Program-made: the position numbers and the translations under genes | Shown: piece after piece, positions 7,056 to 13,483 of the stretch | How the letters are laid out: every line of letters begins with the position of its first letter | How positions within the stretch are numbered: position 1 is the first letter of the stretch | Notes under the pieces: model-generated | Seen by the model: the letters and a program-made list of their open reading frames with translations, nothing else | What the model was told of the DNA's origin: nothing | The model's database searches: none | NCBI GenBank assembly: GCA_023379355.1 | Contig: JAMCUD010000024.1 | Coordinates: forward strand, 1-13,483 | Direction: 5' to 3' | Source: Thermoplasmatota archaeon | GTDB lineage: Archaea; Thermoplasmatota; Thermoplasmata; Thermoplasmatales; Thermoplasmataceae | DNA: 13,483 nucleotides

Positions 7056-9053
7056 TCAGGATAATTTTATTGGTGTCTCCCTTATTCTTTTCCCTGTATA
7101 TACCTCAACTGCCCTTGCAATTGCTGCCGGCGTTCCTATTGTGGGTGCCTCTCCCAGTCCTTTAGCACCACTTGGGAGATCCGATGGCGTTTCATCGAAT
7201 TTCACAGTGTATTTTGTTGTTATTTCTGATGTCAGTAGACCTGCCTCCGAAATAGAACTGGTCAGAAGTTGCCCCTCGTCATCGAATTCTATATTTTCAC
7301 TCAGGGATTGACCTATACCCTGCAGGTTACCACCGACTATCTGCCCCCTGACCATAGGTCTGTTCAGGATTCTTCCAAGATCGTAGTAGGACCTGTCCTC
7401 CAGGACCTTTATTCTTCCATATGAGTCCACGGATACCTTTGCAAGGTTTGATCCGAAACTGTTGTATGATTCGTTGTATTTGAAGAATTCGTATACATCG
7501 AATTCACCTGAAAGTAGCTTTGATGCGGAGTAAGATCCGAATTTCTTTGTTACCTGATCTCTGATTTTTCTTGCTGCCACTGTCACTGCAGATCCACCCA
7601 TCATGGCTGATCTGCTTCCCCACGAACCTACGCCTGTTTCCATTGCATCAGTATCGCCCAGTTCTAGTTCAACAAGATCCTCTTTAACGCCAAGTTCTTC
7701 ATTTATGATCTTCTTGACAAAGTCTTCATGGCCCTGCCCATGAACGTTTCCGCCAAGCCATACCTTTATTTTCCCATCCTTTGAACTTATCCTTGCGCTT
7801 TCACCGGGCTGACTTGCCGGAACAAGGACAAAAAGCGCAACTCCGGTGTCCTTTGTGGCTTCAAAGGGGACGTACCCAAGCTCCTTTCTTGCCCTTAACA
7901 TGAATGATTTAGAAGCACCTATTTTCAAACCTGTAGGGGATACAAACGGGTGTTCTGTTGCATTGATAAGCCTCAGTTCAAAAGGATCCATTTTGAGTTC
8001 ATCTGCAAGCATATCCATCATTCTTTCAGTGAAAAATGCAGCCTCAGGCCTCCCGGCACCGCGGTATGGTCCCTGTGGAACCTTGTTAGTGAACACGGAG
8101 AGTGCCCTGAAATATGCGTTCTCTATGTGGTACTGCCCAGTTATCTGATGGGTTATGAACCTGGAGGAAAATTCACCCGTTCCCCCTGCATAGGCACCTG
8201 AATCCACAAGTATCTCGCCCCTTAACCCTGTCACTTTACCGGATCTATCGGCAAATAGTTTCATTTTTGCCATGGCGCCTCTTCCTGGATGGCTGGCCAT
8301 TAGATGTTCACGCCTTGTCTCTATCCATTTCACAGGGCGCTTCTCCTTCATTGCAATGTAAGATGCCATGACATATTCCGGATATAATCCTCCTTTTGAT
8401 CCGAAGGCACCGCCTGTGTCAGCCTGAATAATATGCACATTTTCCTTTGGGATATCCATAGCTGCACTTATTCCCTCCCTTATGCTGAAGACAGACTGTG
8501 TGCTTATCCAGAGTGTGAGCCTCTTTCCGTCATAGTTTGCAATGACGCCTCTTGGCTCAATTGGATTAGTAACTACCCTGTCATTCCTGAATGAATCCTC
8601 AAGAACTATTGGCGAATCGTTCTTGAAATCCTTTCCGAGCCATTTTTCTGAAATTATATTGTTTTTGAATCCACTGTGTATTGGTTCGGAAGTCAGTGCC
8701 TTCTCCGGATCAATGACAGGTTTTAGAGGATCATAATCAACCTCAACTGAACTTATTAAATCCTCAGATTTGTATGGGTCATCAGCATATACTGCAGCAA
8801 TTGGTTCCCCAAGGTAGTTTACAAATTCAGAGGCAAAAACCATATGCTGGGCTTTTTCGAACCCCGACATTGCCCCTTCGCCCACGGCCGCCAGAGGGCG
8901 GTTGAATGTTTTAGCATTGATTCCCCCCTTAACCCTAAGAAGTCGTGCCCTTGCATAGTCACTCCTAACCACAGACATGTACAGCATGTTGGGAAATTTT
9001 ATATCGTCAACGAACTGTCCCAGTCCTCTGACAAACTTCTCTTCACTTTTCAT
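7056..9053 (-). CDS. molybdenum hydroxylase large (molybdopterin) subunit, xanthine dehydrogenase/aldehyde oxidase family
   Basis: Catalytic subunit of an LMS-type molybdo-flavoenzyme that hydroxylates an aldehyde or heterocycle with water, passing electrons through FeS and FAD subunits. Numbering is from the ATG at 9053 (665 residues). Cofactor motifs are TGGAFGSKGG (213-222), GPYRGAGRPE (328-337), GNVHGQGHE (435-443), GSWGSRSAMMGG (476-487) and KGLGEAPT (631-638) with the catalytic Glu635. The loop is PYRGAGR, without the Cys of the CoxL AYRCSFR motif, so CO oxidation is unlikely. The protein is shorter than the usual 750-800 residues, mainly because the linker around 495-540 is reduced. 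A GTG at 9062 is in frame, but it lies inside GAGTGAT, a Shine-Dalgarno-like run 6 bases before the ATG, so the ATG is preferred. It follows the small subunit gene directly. Confidence 0.92.
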   Translation of the reverse strand: MKSEEKFVRGLGQFVDDIKFPNMLYMSVVRSDYARARLLRVKGGINAKTFNRPLAAVGEGAMSGFEKAQHMVFASEFVNYLGEPIAAVYADDPYKSEDLISSVEVDYDPLKPVIDPEKALTSEPIHSGFKNNIISEKWLGKDFKNDSPIVLEDSFRNDRVVTNPIEPRGVIANYDGKRLTLWISTQSVFSIREGISAAMDIPKENVHIIQADTGGAFGSKGGLYPEYVMASYIAMKEKRPVKWIETRREHLMASHPGRGAMAKMKLFADRSGKVTGLRGEILVDSGAYAGGTGEFSSRFITHQITGQYHIENAYFRALSVFTNKVPQGPYRGAGRPEAAFFTERMMDMLADELKMDPFELRLINATEHPFVSPTGLKIGASKSFMLRARKELGYVPFEATKDTGVALFVLVPASQPGESARISSKDGKIKVWLGGNVHGQGHEDFVKKIINEELGVKEDLVELELGDTDAMETGVGSWGSRSAMMGGSAVTVAARKIRDQVTKKFGSYSASKLLSGEFDVYEFFKYNESYNSFGSNLAKVSVDSYGRIKVLEDRSYYDLGRILNRPMVRGQIVGGNLQGIGQSLSENIEFDDEGQLLTSSISEAGLLTSEITTKYTVKFDETPSDLPSGAKGLGEAPTIGTPAAIARAVEVYTGKRIRETPIKLS

Positions 9054-9062
9054 GTGTATCAC

Positions 9063-9578
9063 TCAAGCCTCTATGGGTTCCTCTCTCACAAGATCCTTAT
9101 TCTGCTCAGCACTTATCTCTCTTGCAGCTTCCTTCACAGCCTTCACTATATCCTCATAACCTGTGCATCTGCATAGATTTCCTGATAGCGCTTCTCTGAT
9201 CTCTTTTTCTGTGGGGTTGCGGTTCTTATGCAAAAGCCAGAAGCTGGTCATAAGCATACCTGAAGTGCAGTAGCCACACTGTAACCCGTGTTTGTCAACA
9301 AAGGCCTCCTGTACTGGATGCAGCTTGCCGTTCTTCGCCAGCCCTTCCACCGTAGTTATGCTCTTGTTATTAGCCTGAACCGCCAGAACTGTACATGACT
9401 TTACTGCCTTTCCATCAAGCACCACCGTACATGCACCACAGTTTGAAGTGTCGCATCCCACATGTGTGCCCGTGAGTCCTGCCATATCCCTTATGAAATG
9501 TACCAGGAGCATTCTTGGCTCAACCTTGGAACTGTACTCTTTCCCATTTATTGTTATTTTAACATCCTTCTTTGCCAT
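9063..9578 (-). CDS. molybdenum hydroxylase small ([2Fe-2S]) subunit
   Basis: This electron-transfer subunit has 171 residues and two [2Fe-2S] clusters. The N-terminal plant-ferredoxin-like cluster uses Cys42, Cys47, Cys50 and Cys62 (CDTSNCGAC, then SC). The C-terminal helical domain binds the second cluster through Cys101, Cys104, Cys136 and Cys138 (QCGYC and LCRCTGY). All eight Cys are present and the length is normal. A GTG three codons upstream (9587) is in frame but sits inside GAGGTGA, a strong Shine-Dalgarno sequence at 9584-9590. The ATG at 9578 with that site 6 bases ahead is therefore the better start. The medium-subunit stop codon overlaps the same site, which indicates translational coupling. 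Confidence 0.95.
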   Translation of the reverse strand: MAKKDVKITINGKEYSSKVEPRMLLVHFIRDMAGLTGTHVGCDTSNCGACTVVLDGKAVKSCTVLAVQANNKSITTVEGLAKNGKLHPVQEAFVDKHGLQCGYCTSGMLMTSFWLLHKNRNPTEKEIREALSGNLCRCTGYEDIVKAVKEAAREISAEQNKDLVREEPIEA

Positions 9579-9583
9579 ATATT

Positions 9584-9590
9584 TCACCTC
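9584..9590 (-). promoter_or_regulatory. Shine-Dalgarno site overlapping the upstream stop codon
   Basis: The minus strand reads GAGGTGA. The TGA stop of the medium-subunit gene (9591-9589) supplies its first bases, and the ATG of the small subunit follows 5-6 bases later. The site decides the start of the small subunit and implies coupled translation. Confidence 0.7.
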
Positions 9591-10452
9591 AAAGTTTTCT
9601 CAGACTTTTCCTTGTACCCTCTATGAAAAGTTTCCTGACCAGTTCTCTCTTCTGATCCACTGTGCCGTTCCTGTCAGCAACTGGACTGATTTCTCCTGCT
9701 GCTGCTTCTGCGGCTTTTTCAATTACCGTTGGAGTTATTTTTGATCCAACAACTGTCTCTGAAGCTTTCTTCAGAAATATTGAGGTTGGACCAACCGACG
9801 CAACAGCCGATCCAAATCTCTCACAGAGTCCATCTTTATTGACCTTTAGCTGAATGGCAATTGCCGCGATTGAAAAGTCACCAGCTGGTTTTTTGAATTT
9901 TATATACGTTCCTGAACTTCTTGTTCCCCAGTCTGGAAACTGGATCTCCGTTATAATCTCATTGCCATTAAGTGTAGTCGTGTATGAATCTACATAGAGT
10001 TCCCTGGCCTTTACGTGCCTTTGTCCCCCGGGGCCTGTAGCCGTCACTGTACCGTCGAGTGCCATTAAAACAGCAGGAAGGTCATTGCCTGGATCGCCAT
10101 GGGCAATGTTTCCCCCCACTGTTCCCATATTTCTTATAAGCGGATCAGCAATACTTGCAGTTGCTTCCTTCAGAATTTCAAAATTCTTACCGTAATTCCT
10201 GTAATTTTCCAGAGCGCTTACCTTTGTGGTGGAACCAACAAGAAGGACCCTATCGTTCCTTGTGATATATGTCAGTGAATCTATGTTTCCTATATCAACA
10301 AGGCACGGTATGGAAGCAACTCTTGATTTAAGGAGGGGAATCAAGCTTTGTCCCCCTGCCAGCACCTTTGCCTCATCGTCGTACTTCTTCAGGAGACCGA
10401 TTGCCTCTTCAAGAGTACCTGGAGCAAAATAGTCGAATTCAGTAGGTCTCAT
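9589..10452 (-). CDS. molybdenum hydroxylase medium (FAD) subunit
   Basis: This 287-residue FAD-binding subunit is of the CoxM/CutM type and has the usual length. It passes electrons from the FeS subunit to an external acceptor. The two FAD pyrophosphate-binding signatures are AGGQSLIP (32-39) and [14 protein letters not shown] (111-124). The C-terminal CO-dehydrogenase flavoprotein domain covers about 175-285. The N-terminal [13 protein letters not shown] is typical. The ATG at 10452 is preceded by TTTAAATA on the minus strand at the right distance for a leaderless transcript, so this gene probably begins the medium-small-large operon. The order M-S-L is that of cox-type clusters. Confidence 0.93.
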   Translation of the reverse strand: MRPTEFDYFAPGTLEEAIGLLKKYDDEAKVLAGGQSLIPLLKSRVASIPCLVDIGNIDSLTYITRNDRVLLVGSTTKVSALENYRNYGKNFEILKEATASIADPLIRNMGTVGGNIAHGDPGNDLPAVLMALDGTVTATGPGGQRHVKARELYVDSYTTTLNGNEIITEIQFPDWGTRSSGTYIKFKKPAGDFSIAAIAIQLKVNKDGLCERFGSAVASVGPTSIFLKKASETVVGSKITPTVIEKAAEAAAGEISPVADRNGTVDQKRELVRKLFIEGTRKSLRKL

Positions 10453-10474
10453 GGAACCAAATAGTTATAAATTG

Positions 10475-10482
10475 TATTTAAA
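10475..10482 (-). promoter_or_regulatory. TATA box of the molybdenum hydroxylase operon
   Basis: The minus strand reads TTTAAATA within the 51-base gap after the XdhC-type gene. Its centre lies about 27 bases from the ATG at 10452. This strongly suggests a leaderless transcript and a promoter separate from that of the maturation gene. Confidence 0.55.
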
Positions 10483-10503
10483 AATTCCTGAAAATATACC
10501 GTT

Positions 10504-11313
10504 TTAGAACTTTTTCCTCTTTTCTTTTATGATCTCCGATATTATGCTTAATGCAATTTCAGAAGGTGTTACAGCCCCAATATCGATCCCTATGGGAGAA
10601 TGAACCGACTTCAGGAAAGCTTCAGATATCCCTCGTTCCTTTAGTATCTCGACATCATTTTTGAAACGCTTCCTGCTCGCCATTATTCCGGTGTAGGAGG
10701 GGTTGTGTTTTGCCGCAGCTTCAAGAGCAGGTATATCTGTATCACCCTTTGTCAGGATTACAATGAAGTCTGTTGGGAGGATATCAAGGCTATCCAGATT
10801 TAACCCAAGATCCGAAATAAGTTCATCTGGGTCCGCGTCGAGGTTTGGAAGAGGGTCAACTACCAAGGTCCTGAATCCTGCCAGTTTGCCAAATTTCAAT
10901 AGCTGGTTTTCCACTTCGTCTCTTCCTCCCTGCGCTATGATCACGATCCTTTCAGTTGGAAAATATGGTTCAAGGTACACTTCTATGGAACCGCCACAGA
11001 ATGTCTCAACGTAGATATCATCATCGTTTCTGTTTTTAATGAGTGCGGTAAGAGAATCTGTGGTCTTCTCCATATGTACCTTGAATATCTTTGGTGTACC
11101 AGTTTTAAGGACCTTTTCCGATTCCTCTATAATAACTGATTCGGGGCAGGAACCACCCAGATTTCCGTGGATTATGCGATCACCCTGTACAAGAGCCTTG
11201 AACCCAGGTTTTGCAACGGATGACCCCTCAGTTCTTATAACAGTGGCTATGGCAAACTGCTTTCCTTCCTCCTTTAATTTCATGATTGCCTCGGGGAATC
11301 CCTCGTCATACAT
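10504..11313 (-). CDS. XdhC/CoxI family molybdenum cofactor maturation protein
   Basis: This 269-residue protein belongs to the XdhC/CoxI family, whose members bind molybdenum cofactor, aid its sulfuration and deliver it to xanthine dehydrogenase-type enzymes. The N-terminal XdhC domain shows TEGSSVAKPGFKALV (28-42), GGSCPE (53-58) and FCGGSIEVYLEP (105-116). The C-terminal Rossmann-like domain covers about 120-265, with TKGDTDIPALEAA (188-200) and HSPIGIDIGAVTPSEIALSI (238-257). It lies just upstream of the three enzyme subunits on the same strand, as expected for their dedicated chaperone. An ATAAATAA element at 11333-11340 gives it a candidate leaderless promoter. No cofactor nucleotidyltransferase gene is in the window. 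Confidence 0.9.
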   Translation of the reverse strand: MYDEGFPEAIMKLKEEGKQFAIATVIRTEGSSVAKPGFKALVQGDRIIHGNLGGSCPESVIIEESEKVLKTGTPKIFKVHMEKTTDSLTALIKNRNDDDIYVETFCGGSIEVYLEPYFPTERIVIIAQGGRDEVENQLLKFGKLAGFRTLVVDPLPNLDADPDELISDLGLNLDSLDILPTDFIVILTKGDTDIPALEAAAKHNPSYTGIMASRKRFKNDVEILKERGISEAFLKSVHSPIGIDIGAVTPSEIALSIISEIIKEKRKKF

Positions 11314-11332
11314 ATCTGAAAATGGCAGTTCA

Positions 11333-11340
11333 TTATTTAT
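11333..11340 (-). promoter_or_regulatory. candidate TATA box for the XdhC-type gene
   Basis: The minus strand reads ATAAATAA, centred about 24 bases before the ATG at 11313. The spacing suits a leaderless transcript. Confidence 0.4.
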
Positions 11341-11434
11341 GTTTTATTGTGTTCATTGTCAATCGATCTTGTTAAACAAGGCTTGAATCATGGGAAATAC
11401 TATCCAAATTTAAGATCCCGAAGATATGTTGGGA

Positions 11435-11740
11435 AAGTTTTAACATATGGGAGCGTGAATTCCCCCTTCACAGGATGGGGGATGAGATTGAGCGAAAACT
11501 TATTATCTCTCCAGGGATAGCCATCCCTCCGCTGGCAGACAGAAGTAAAAGTGGTCTGATGGCATATTGCCTCATGCTCGCCTGAAACCGTAAATTCGGG
11601 TGGCTTAGCATGATGGACAGAGTAATTTCGGGCCGAAAGGGATTAAAGCCCATGGAGATTCAGCCAGCAACCTTTGAAGTGGCGAGATCCCTGCGAAAGC
11701 TGGGAGAGAAAGTCACTTATGGGCAAAGGCATTAACCAAT
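11435..11740 (+). repeat. diverged repeat copy 2, probable IS200/IS605-type relic
   Basis: Partner of the repeat at 6761-7053, in the same orientation. It keeps GAATTCCCCC followed by a hairpin with CCCCC and GGGGG arms (11461-11481), and a second perfect hairpin AGGGAT-AGCC-ATCCCT within 11513-11528. It also has the conserved 68-base block at 11610-11677. One + frame reads through KPMEIQPATFEVARSLRKLG to a TAA near 11732, and upstream it is broken by a TGA at 11582-11584. No complete transposase or zinc-ribbon motif remains. It fills most of the gap between the divergent XdhC-type gene and pcn. Substitutions between copies do not strictly follow any one frame, so a structured RNA or DNA role is as likely as a decayed coding region. 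Confidence 0.6.
11626..11652 (+). other. predicted hairpin/pseudoknot in repeat copy 2
   Basis: TTTC (11626-11629) pairs with GAAA (11635-11638) around loop GGGCC, and GGGC of the loop can pair with GCCC downstream. Relative to copy 1, a C-G pair has become T-A, which preserves the stem. Folding was judged by eye. Confidence 0.35.
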
Positions 11741-11744
11741 AACC

Positions 11745-11754
11745 TAAAAAATTA
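11745..11754 (+). promoter_or_regulatory. candidate promoter element of pcn
   Basis: TAAAAAATTA is centred about 23 bases before the pcn ATG at 11773, just after repeat copy 2. TTGATC immediately before the start resembles part of the archaeal Shine-Dalgarno GGTGATC with one mismatch. Confidence 0.35.
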
Positions 11755-11772
11755 ATTTAAAGGGTTGATCAA

Positions 11773-12522
11773 ATGGTAAGGTTAACTATATCAGTAAAAA
11801 ATTTGAAAGAGATTGCGGATCTTCTCAATACTGTGGTATCTGAAGCAAAATTCAAGATAGACCAGAACGGTCTCTCAGTGAAGGCAGTGGACCCGGCACA
11901 TGTTGCAATGATAAGCATCGATGTTCCAAAGAGTTCCTTTGCAGAATATGATGTCTCAGGTGATGAGGAACTCTCTATGGATGTTGAGAGGCTCAAGTCA
12001 ATCATTCGGCTTGCAGGGTCAAGCGATAACGTGACGGTCACCAAGGAAAAAGAGAAACTAAGGTTCGAGATTGGAACTATTGTAAAGAGCATATCTCTTC
12101 TGGATAATAATTCGGTTAATACTCCAAGGGTTCCGCAGATAAATTCTGAATCCTATGTACTGGTAGAAAAAATTGAACTTGAACGTGGACTGAAAGCTGC
12201 AGAAGATGTATCAGATGCAATAAGACTGACAATGAGCCCGGATGATTTTCGGGCCAAATCATCATCGGATTCTGAAGAATCTGAAATGATACTGCACAAG
12301 GACATGCTTAAGGAGATCAGGTGCAACGGCACTATCAAGAGTTCCTATCCCCTTGAATATCTGCTGAAATTCGTTAAATCACTCTCCACTTCAGATGTAC
12401 TGAAGCTTGGATTTAAGGATGATTACCCCCTTACTATAGAATTTCAGTTTGGCCAGAACAGAAATAAACCTGAGGAATCCATGAAAGGAAGCTTCCTGCT
12501 TGCTCCAAGGATGGAGCAGTGA
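11773..12522 (+). CDS. pcn: DNA polymerase sliding clamp (PCNA)
   Basis: Ring-forming processivity factor that tethers polymerase, FEN1 and ligase to DNA. The 249 residues match the archaeal and eukaryal length. KAVDPAHVAMI (37-47) is the characteristic N-domain stretch. The interdomain connector loop follows SISLLDNNS (about 106-130). The C-terminal domain has YPLEYLLKFVKSL (192-204) and ends in LLAPRMEQ, which forms part of the pocket for client PIP motifs. The ATG at 11773 starts directly at the first beta strand. Archaeal PCNA usually acts as a homotrimer. No other replication gene is adjacent. Confidence 0.97.
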   Translation: MVRLTISVKNLKEIADLLNTVVSEAKFKIDQNGLSVKAVDPAHVAMISIDVPKSSFAEYDVSGDEELSMDVERLKSIIRLAGSSDNVTVTKEKEKLRFEIGTIVKSISLLDNNSVNTPRVPQINSESYVLVEKIELERGLKAAEDVSDAIRLTMSPDDFRAKSSSDSEESEMILHKDMLKEIRCNGTIKSSYPLEYLLKFVKSLSTSDVLKLGFKDDYPLTIEFQFGQNRNKPEESMKGSFLLAPRMEQ

Positions 12523-12545
12523 TTTTTCTTAACATCTTTTAACAA
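12523..12545 (+). terminator. T-rich terminator candidate after pcn
   Basis: TTTTTCTTAAC and TCTTTTAAC follow the pcn stop codon within about 20 bases. Archaeal RNA polymerase terminates at short T tracts without needing a hairpin. The call rests on composition and position only. Confidence 0.4.
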
Positions 12546-12564
12546 TTTCCAAAATCCATGAAAG

Positions 12565-12600
12565 CTGATCTGCCGTTGCAATTGTAGTGATGGAGATCAG
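12565..12600. repeat. inverted repeat, 7-base arms
   Basis: CTGATCT (12565-12571) and AGATCAG (12594-12600) are perfect inverted arms around a 22-base loop in the gap after pcn. It may be a terminator-associated or RNA hairpin; function is unknown. Confidence 0.4.
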
Positions 12601-12646
12601 AAGTGTTGATAATTTTTCAGAGTTAAATAAAATCTGATGTTTCTAC

Positions 12647-12691
12647 CTAACTTTGAATTCTGAAAATTCTCCATGAAAAATTGAAAGTTAG
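12647..12691. repeat. inverted repeat, 8-base arms
   Basis: CTAACTTT (12647-12654) and AAAGTTAG (12684-12691) are perfect inverted arms around a 29-base AT-rich loop, which itself contains GAATTCTGAAAATTC. No gene is present nearby on either strand apart from pcn and the tRNA. Confidence 0.4.
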
Positions 12692-12827
12692 TACCCCATG
12701 TTCTTTAATTGAACTTTTGAATTTGCCTAAATTGGGGCCTTATTCCAGTTCAGCTGAGAATTTTTTTCAGACCCATTTTCACATATACTACGATTGAGTC
12801 TGTTCAGACGTTCCAATATTTTTGAAG

Positions 12828-12902
12828 CGGGCGCGGGGGGATTCGGACCCCCGATCTATAGCTTAGGAGGCTATTGCCATATCCAGACTGGGCCACGCGC
12901 CC
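12828..12902 (-). tRNA. tRNA-Arg (anticodon CCU)
   Basis: On the minus strand a full cloverleaf of 75 bases can be drawn. The acceptor stem is GGGCGCG/CGCGCCC and the D arm begins at GCCC. The anticodon stem ATAGC/GCTAT holds loop CTCCTAA, so the anticodon is CCU and reads AGG. The variable loop is five bases. The T stem GGGGG/CCCCC has loop TCCGAAT, and the discriminator base is G. There is no intron and CCA is not encoded. The T loop has C where the nearly universal second T (position 55) is expected. AAAATAAAATATT on the minus strand at about 12950-12965 may be its TATA box. It converges on pcn. Confidence 0.93.
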
Positions 12903-13317
12903 ATTTTCTCATTGCACTGCAACAAATGCAAAGCCATTCTGCATAATGAACTAATATTTTATTTTTGGTCTGATTATCCGGCCTGATGGATAGACACACA
13001 GATTGTGTAAAAGACATCTTCAAATCATCGTTGATTTCCAGTAATAATGGAAGTAGCAGAAATGATTTGTGAATTGAACAATTCCACTACCGTACATGTT
13101 CTGATGATGTTTTGTGAATTTTTACTTTTATTTCTTCATTCATTTTATCAACTAAAATCTGACAATATCCATATATTGTTTAGTATCGGAATATAGTAAA
13201 TACCACTCAATTTGCGTGACCAAAGGATTATACGAATTTATTGTTTGCAATTAGAATTCCTCTGGTTCCATTGCGAACAGAATAAGTGGAGCCTTGACCG
13301 TTTTTATCGAGGAAAAA
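12903..13317. other. AT-rich stretch without a recognisable gene
   Basis: About 415 bases upstream of the tRNA and downstream of the partial minus-strand gene. I see no coding region beyond very short frames. GAATTG-AA-CAATTC (13072-13085) is a perfect short palindrome, and the T-rich tract near 13115-13135 could end transcripts. The TATA-like AAAATAAAATATT near the left end probably belongs to the tRNA. Nothing else is supported. Confidence 0.5.
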
Positions 13318-13482
13318 TTAGTTTAAAAACATTTGCAGTGGACTATTGAAATCAAGGACAACCTCACCTCCATTGGTCGGGTTGGCTCTGAAAAATATAT
13401 TCAGTCCCTTCGCCTGCGTCATATTCAATGACACGGTCCCAGAAATATAAGAGCGATAGCCAGTACTGAAAGTACCGAAGCT
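13318..13482 (-). CDS. C-terminal fragment of an unidentified protein (5' end outside window)
   Basis: A minus-strand frame enters from the right edge and runs 54 codons to a TAA at 13320-13318. The peptide is rich in Gly, Ser, Thr, Asn and aromatics, with stretches such as TFSTGYRSYISGTVSLN and NGGEVVLDFNSPLQ. It looks like beta-strand material of an exported or surface protein. Another minus frame is also open for about 40 codons before a TGA, so the frame is a judgement from composition. No family is recognised. Confidence 0.45.
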   Translation of the reverse strand, partial: SFGTFSTGYRSYISGTVSLNMTQAKGLNIFFRANPTNGGEVVLDFNSPLQMFLN

Positions 13483-13483
13483 C

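Noticed and set aside
7056..11313. Aerobic carbon monoxide dehydrogenase cluster.
   Set aside because: The large subunit lacks the Cys-containing AYRCSFR loop needed for the Mo-Cu site. The M-S-L order and an XdhC/CoxI neighbour are shared by many aldehyde and purine hydroxylases.
12986..13072. A 28-codon + strand frame beginning at an ATG.
   Set aside because: Too short, with no ribosome site, promoter spacing or recognisable composition to support it.
1..13483. CRISPR array, rRNA genes or an intact insertion sequence.
   Set aside because: No regularly spaced short repeats, no rRNA-like conserved stretches and no complete transposase were seen on either strand.

Overview
The window reads as chromosomal DNA of a Thermoplasmata archaeon, probably in the order Thermoplasmatales. 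Supporting signs are an archaeal/eukaryal-type PCNA, an eIF2B-family protein, AT-rich TATA-like boxes about 23-27 bases ahead of many start codons (leaderless or short-leader transcripts), and an intronless tRNA without an encoded CCA. The lineage is inferred from gene content and protein style, not from a database match.

Layout. At 3-164 is the tail of an unidentified + strand gene. From 3037 down to 236 a minus-strand group encodes an aldose 1-epimerase, a metal-dependent amidohydrolase and an eIF2B/sugar-phosphate-isomerase family protein. A shared promoter region (3038-3100) separates it from a + strand metallophosphoesterase (3101-3865) followed by hemL (3903-5171). hemA lies on the opposite strand (6392-5172), with its stop codon directly abutting that of hemL. 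HemA and HemL are successive enzymes of the C5 route from glutamyl-tRNA to 5-aminolevulinate, so both committed steps of tetrapyrrole synthesis are here, although on separate transcripts. A small two-helix membrane protein (6699-6469) lies upstream of hemA.

From 11313 down to 7056 is a molybdenum hydroxylase cluster: an XdhC/CoxI-type maturation protein, then the FAD (medium), [2Fe-2S] (small) and molybdopterin (large) subunits, tightly coupled. The large subunit carries a PYRGAGR active-site loop rather than the Cys-containing loop of genuine CO dehydrogenase, so an aldehyde or similar organic substrate is more likely.

Two diverged copies of a roughly 290-base sequence, both in + orientation, bracket this cluster (about 6761-7053 and 11435-11740). 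They look like relics of an IS200/IS605-type element or of its 3' structured RNA. The best conserved block can fold as a hairpin whose loop pairs with a downstream AGCCC/GCCC, with a compensatory base-pair change between copies. This is the most unusual signal in the window.

After the second copy come pcn (11773-12522, + strand), an intergenic stretch with inverted repeats, a minus-strand tRNA-Arg(CCU), about 415 bases with no recognisable gene, and the C-terminal end of an unidentified minus-strand gene that continues past the right edge.
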